From: an uncultured Alphaproteobacteria bacterium
GTDB lineage: Bacteria; Pseudomonadota; Alphaproteobacteria; SP197
Assembly: GCA_958295695.1 (NCBI GenBank)
Contig: OY282363.1
Location: forward strand, 2,112,225-2,176,224
Length of the DNA: 64,000 nt
Direction of reading: 5' to 3'
Below are positions 63,731 to 64,000 of this stretch, in pieces (within the stretch, counting starts at the first letter, position 1; every line of letters starts with the position of its first letter). The position numbers were made by a program, and so were the translations under genes. A model generated the notes under the pieces. That model searched no databases. It saw only the letters and a list, made by a program, of their open reading frames with translations, and was not told the DNA's origin.

Positions 63731-64000
63731 ATGGCCGCGTCGAAGCCCACGATCGACGACATCGAAGCCGCCGCGGGCCGGCTCGCGGGCCACGCGGTCG
63801 TGACGCCGCTGCTCGAATCCCCGCTGCTGAACGAGACCCTGGGAGGCCGCCTCCTGGTCAAGCCGGAATGCCTGCAGCTGACGGGTTCGTTCAAGTTCCG
63901 CGGGGCCTTCAACAAGATCCGCCGGTTGAGCGACGGGCAGCGGGCCCGCGGGGTCGTCGCCTACTCCTCCGGCAACCACGCCCAGGGCGTGGCCGCGGCG
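63731..64000 (+). CDS. threonine dehydratase-like PLP enzyme, N-terminal part (truncated by window edge)
   Basis: The 90 visible codons show the fold type II start: PTIDDIEAAAGRLAGHAVVTPLLES, then LTGSFKFRGAFNKI with the PLP lysine, and SSGNHAQGVAAA, the Asn loop. This is the threonine/serine dehydratase or serine racemase family. ATG 63731 has GGAAGG 4 nt upstream; ATG 63719 in the same frame is possible. Divergent from dapA. Confidence 0.9.
   Translation, partial: MAASKPTIDDIEAAAGRLAGHAVVTPLLESPLLNETLGGRLLVKPECLQLTGSFKFRGAFNKIRRLSDGQRARGVVAYSSGNHAQGVAAA

Noticed and set aside
62717..63979. Longer form of dapA reaching past 63604
   Set aside because: The extension is antisense to the threonine-dehydratase-like gene and has no DapA similarity.

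Overview
The window is GC-rich chromosomal DNA from an alphaproteobacterium. The gene orders pdxJ-acpS-lepB-rnc-era-recO-parC, rpoZ-rel and dapA-smpB, an aspartate/glutamate leucyltransferase (bpt), phasin/PHB signals and an Mg-type HemB all point that way; I would guess a Rhodospirillales-like lineage but cannot prove the order. I found no rRNA, tRNA, CRISPR array, transposase or phage gene.

Layout. 0-5.7 kb: acyl-CoA and organic-acid catabolism (truncated aldehyde:ferredoxin oxidoreductase, acyl-CoA synthetase, remnant of an acyl-CoA dehydrogenase, PhyH-type dioxygenase, glutaryl-CoA dehydrogenase, class I amidotransferase). 5.7-11.8 kb: a complete branched-chain-type ABC importer (SBP, two ATPases, two permeases) facing a class II deacetylase-family hydrolase, suggesting uptake and hydrolysis of an amide-like compound. 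11.8-18 kb: a structured 700-bp non-coding stretch, hemB, a CoA-transferase, a penicillin-acylase-type hydrolase and N-formylglutamate deformylase. 18-24 kb: a TbpB-like surface lipoprotein, a flavin reductase, a decayed DUF6880 gene, an SLC13-type transporter and bpt. 24-30 kb: a TRAP transporter behind Co-type nitrile hydratase genes, the beta gene being frameshifted. 30-41 kb: housekeeping core (parC, recO, era, rnc, lepB, acpS, pdxJ, rel, rpoZ, folK). 41-48 kb: NYN protein, family 5 uracil-DNA glycosylase, DMT exporter, RidA, ThDP enzyme, a GNAT/FemAB-like protein and a second TbpB-like lipoprotein. 48-54 kb: clpA-clpS, phasin, Fe-alcohol dehydrogenase, D,D-carboxypeptidase. 54-64 kb: amidase, hotdog dehydratase, TerC, the UDP-glucuronate supply genes (phosphomannomutase/phosphoglucomutase, ugd, galU), a J-domain protein, smpB, dapA and a truncated threonine-dehydratase-like gene.

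The most notable observation is a pair of paralogous surface lipoproteins 28 kb apart. They share a 95-bp 3' cassette (97% identical) carrying a strong terminator. The second copy has a run of 25 G/C exactly between -35-like and -10-like hexamers, the architecture of a slipped-strand, phase-variable promoter; the first has a good promoter followed by a 13-bp tandem repeat in its leader. A second theme is a dispersed intergenic repeat whose copies begin at the TAG stop codons of era, clpA, dacA and probably the J-domain gene. Several genes appear broken (nitrile hydratase beta, DUF6880, acyl-CoA dehydrogenase remnant); since the two full frameshifts involve single-base changes in or next to short runs, read-level checking is needed before they are called true pseudogenes.
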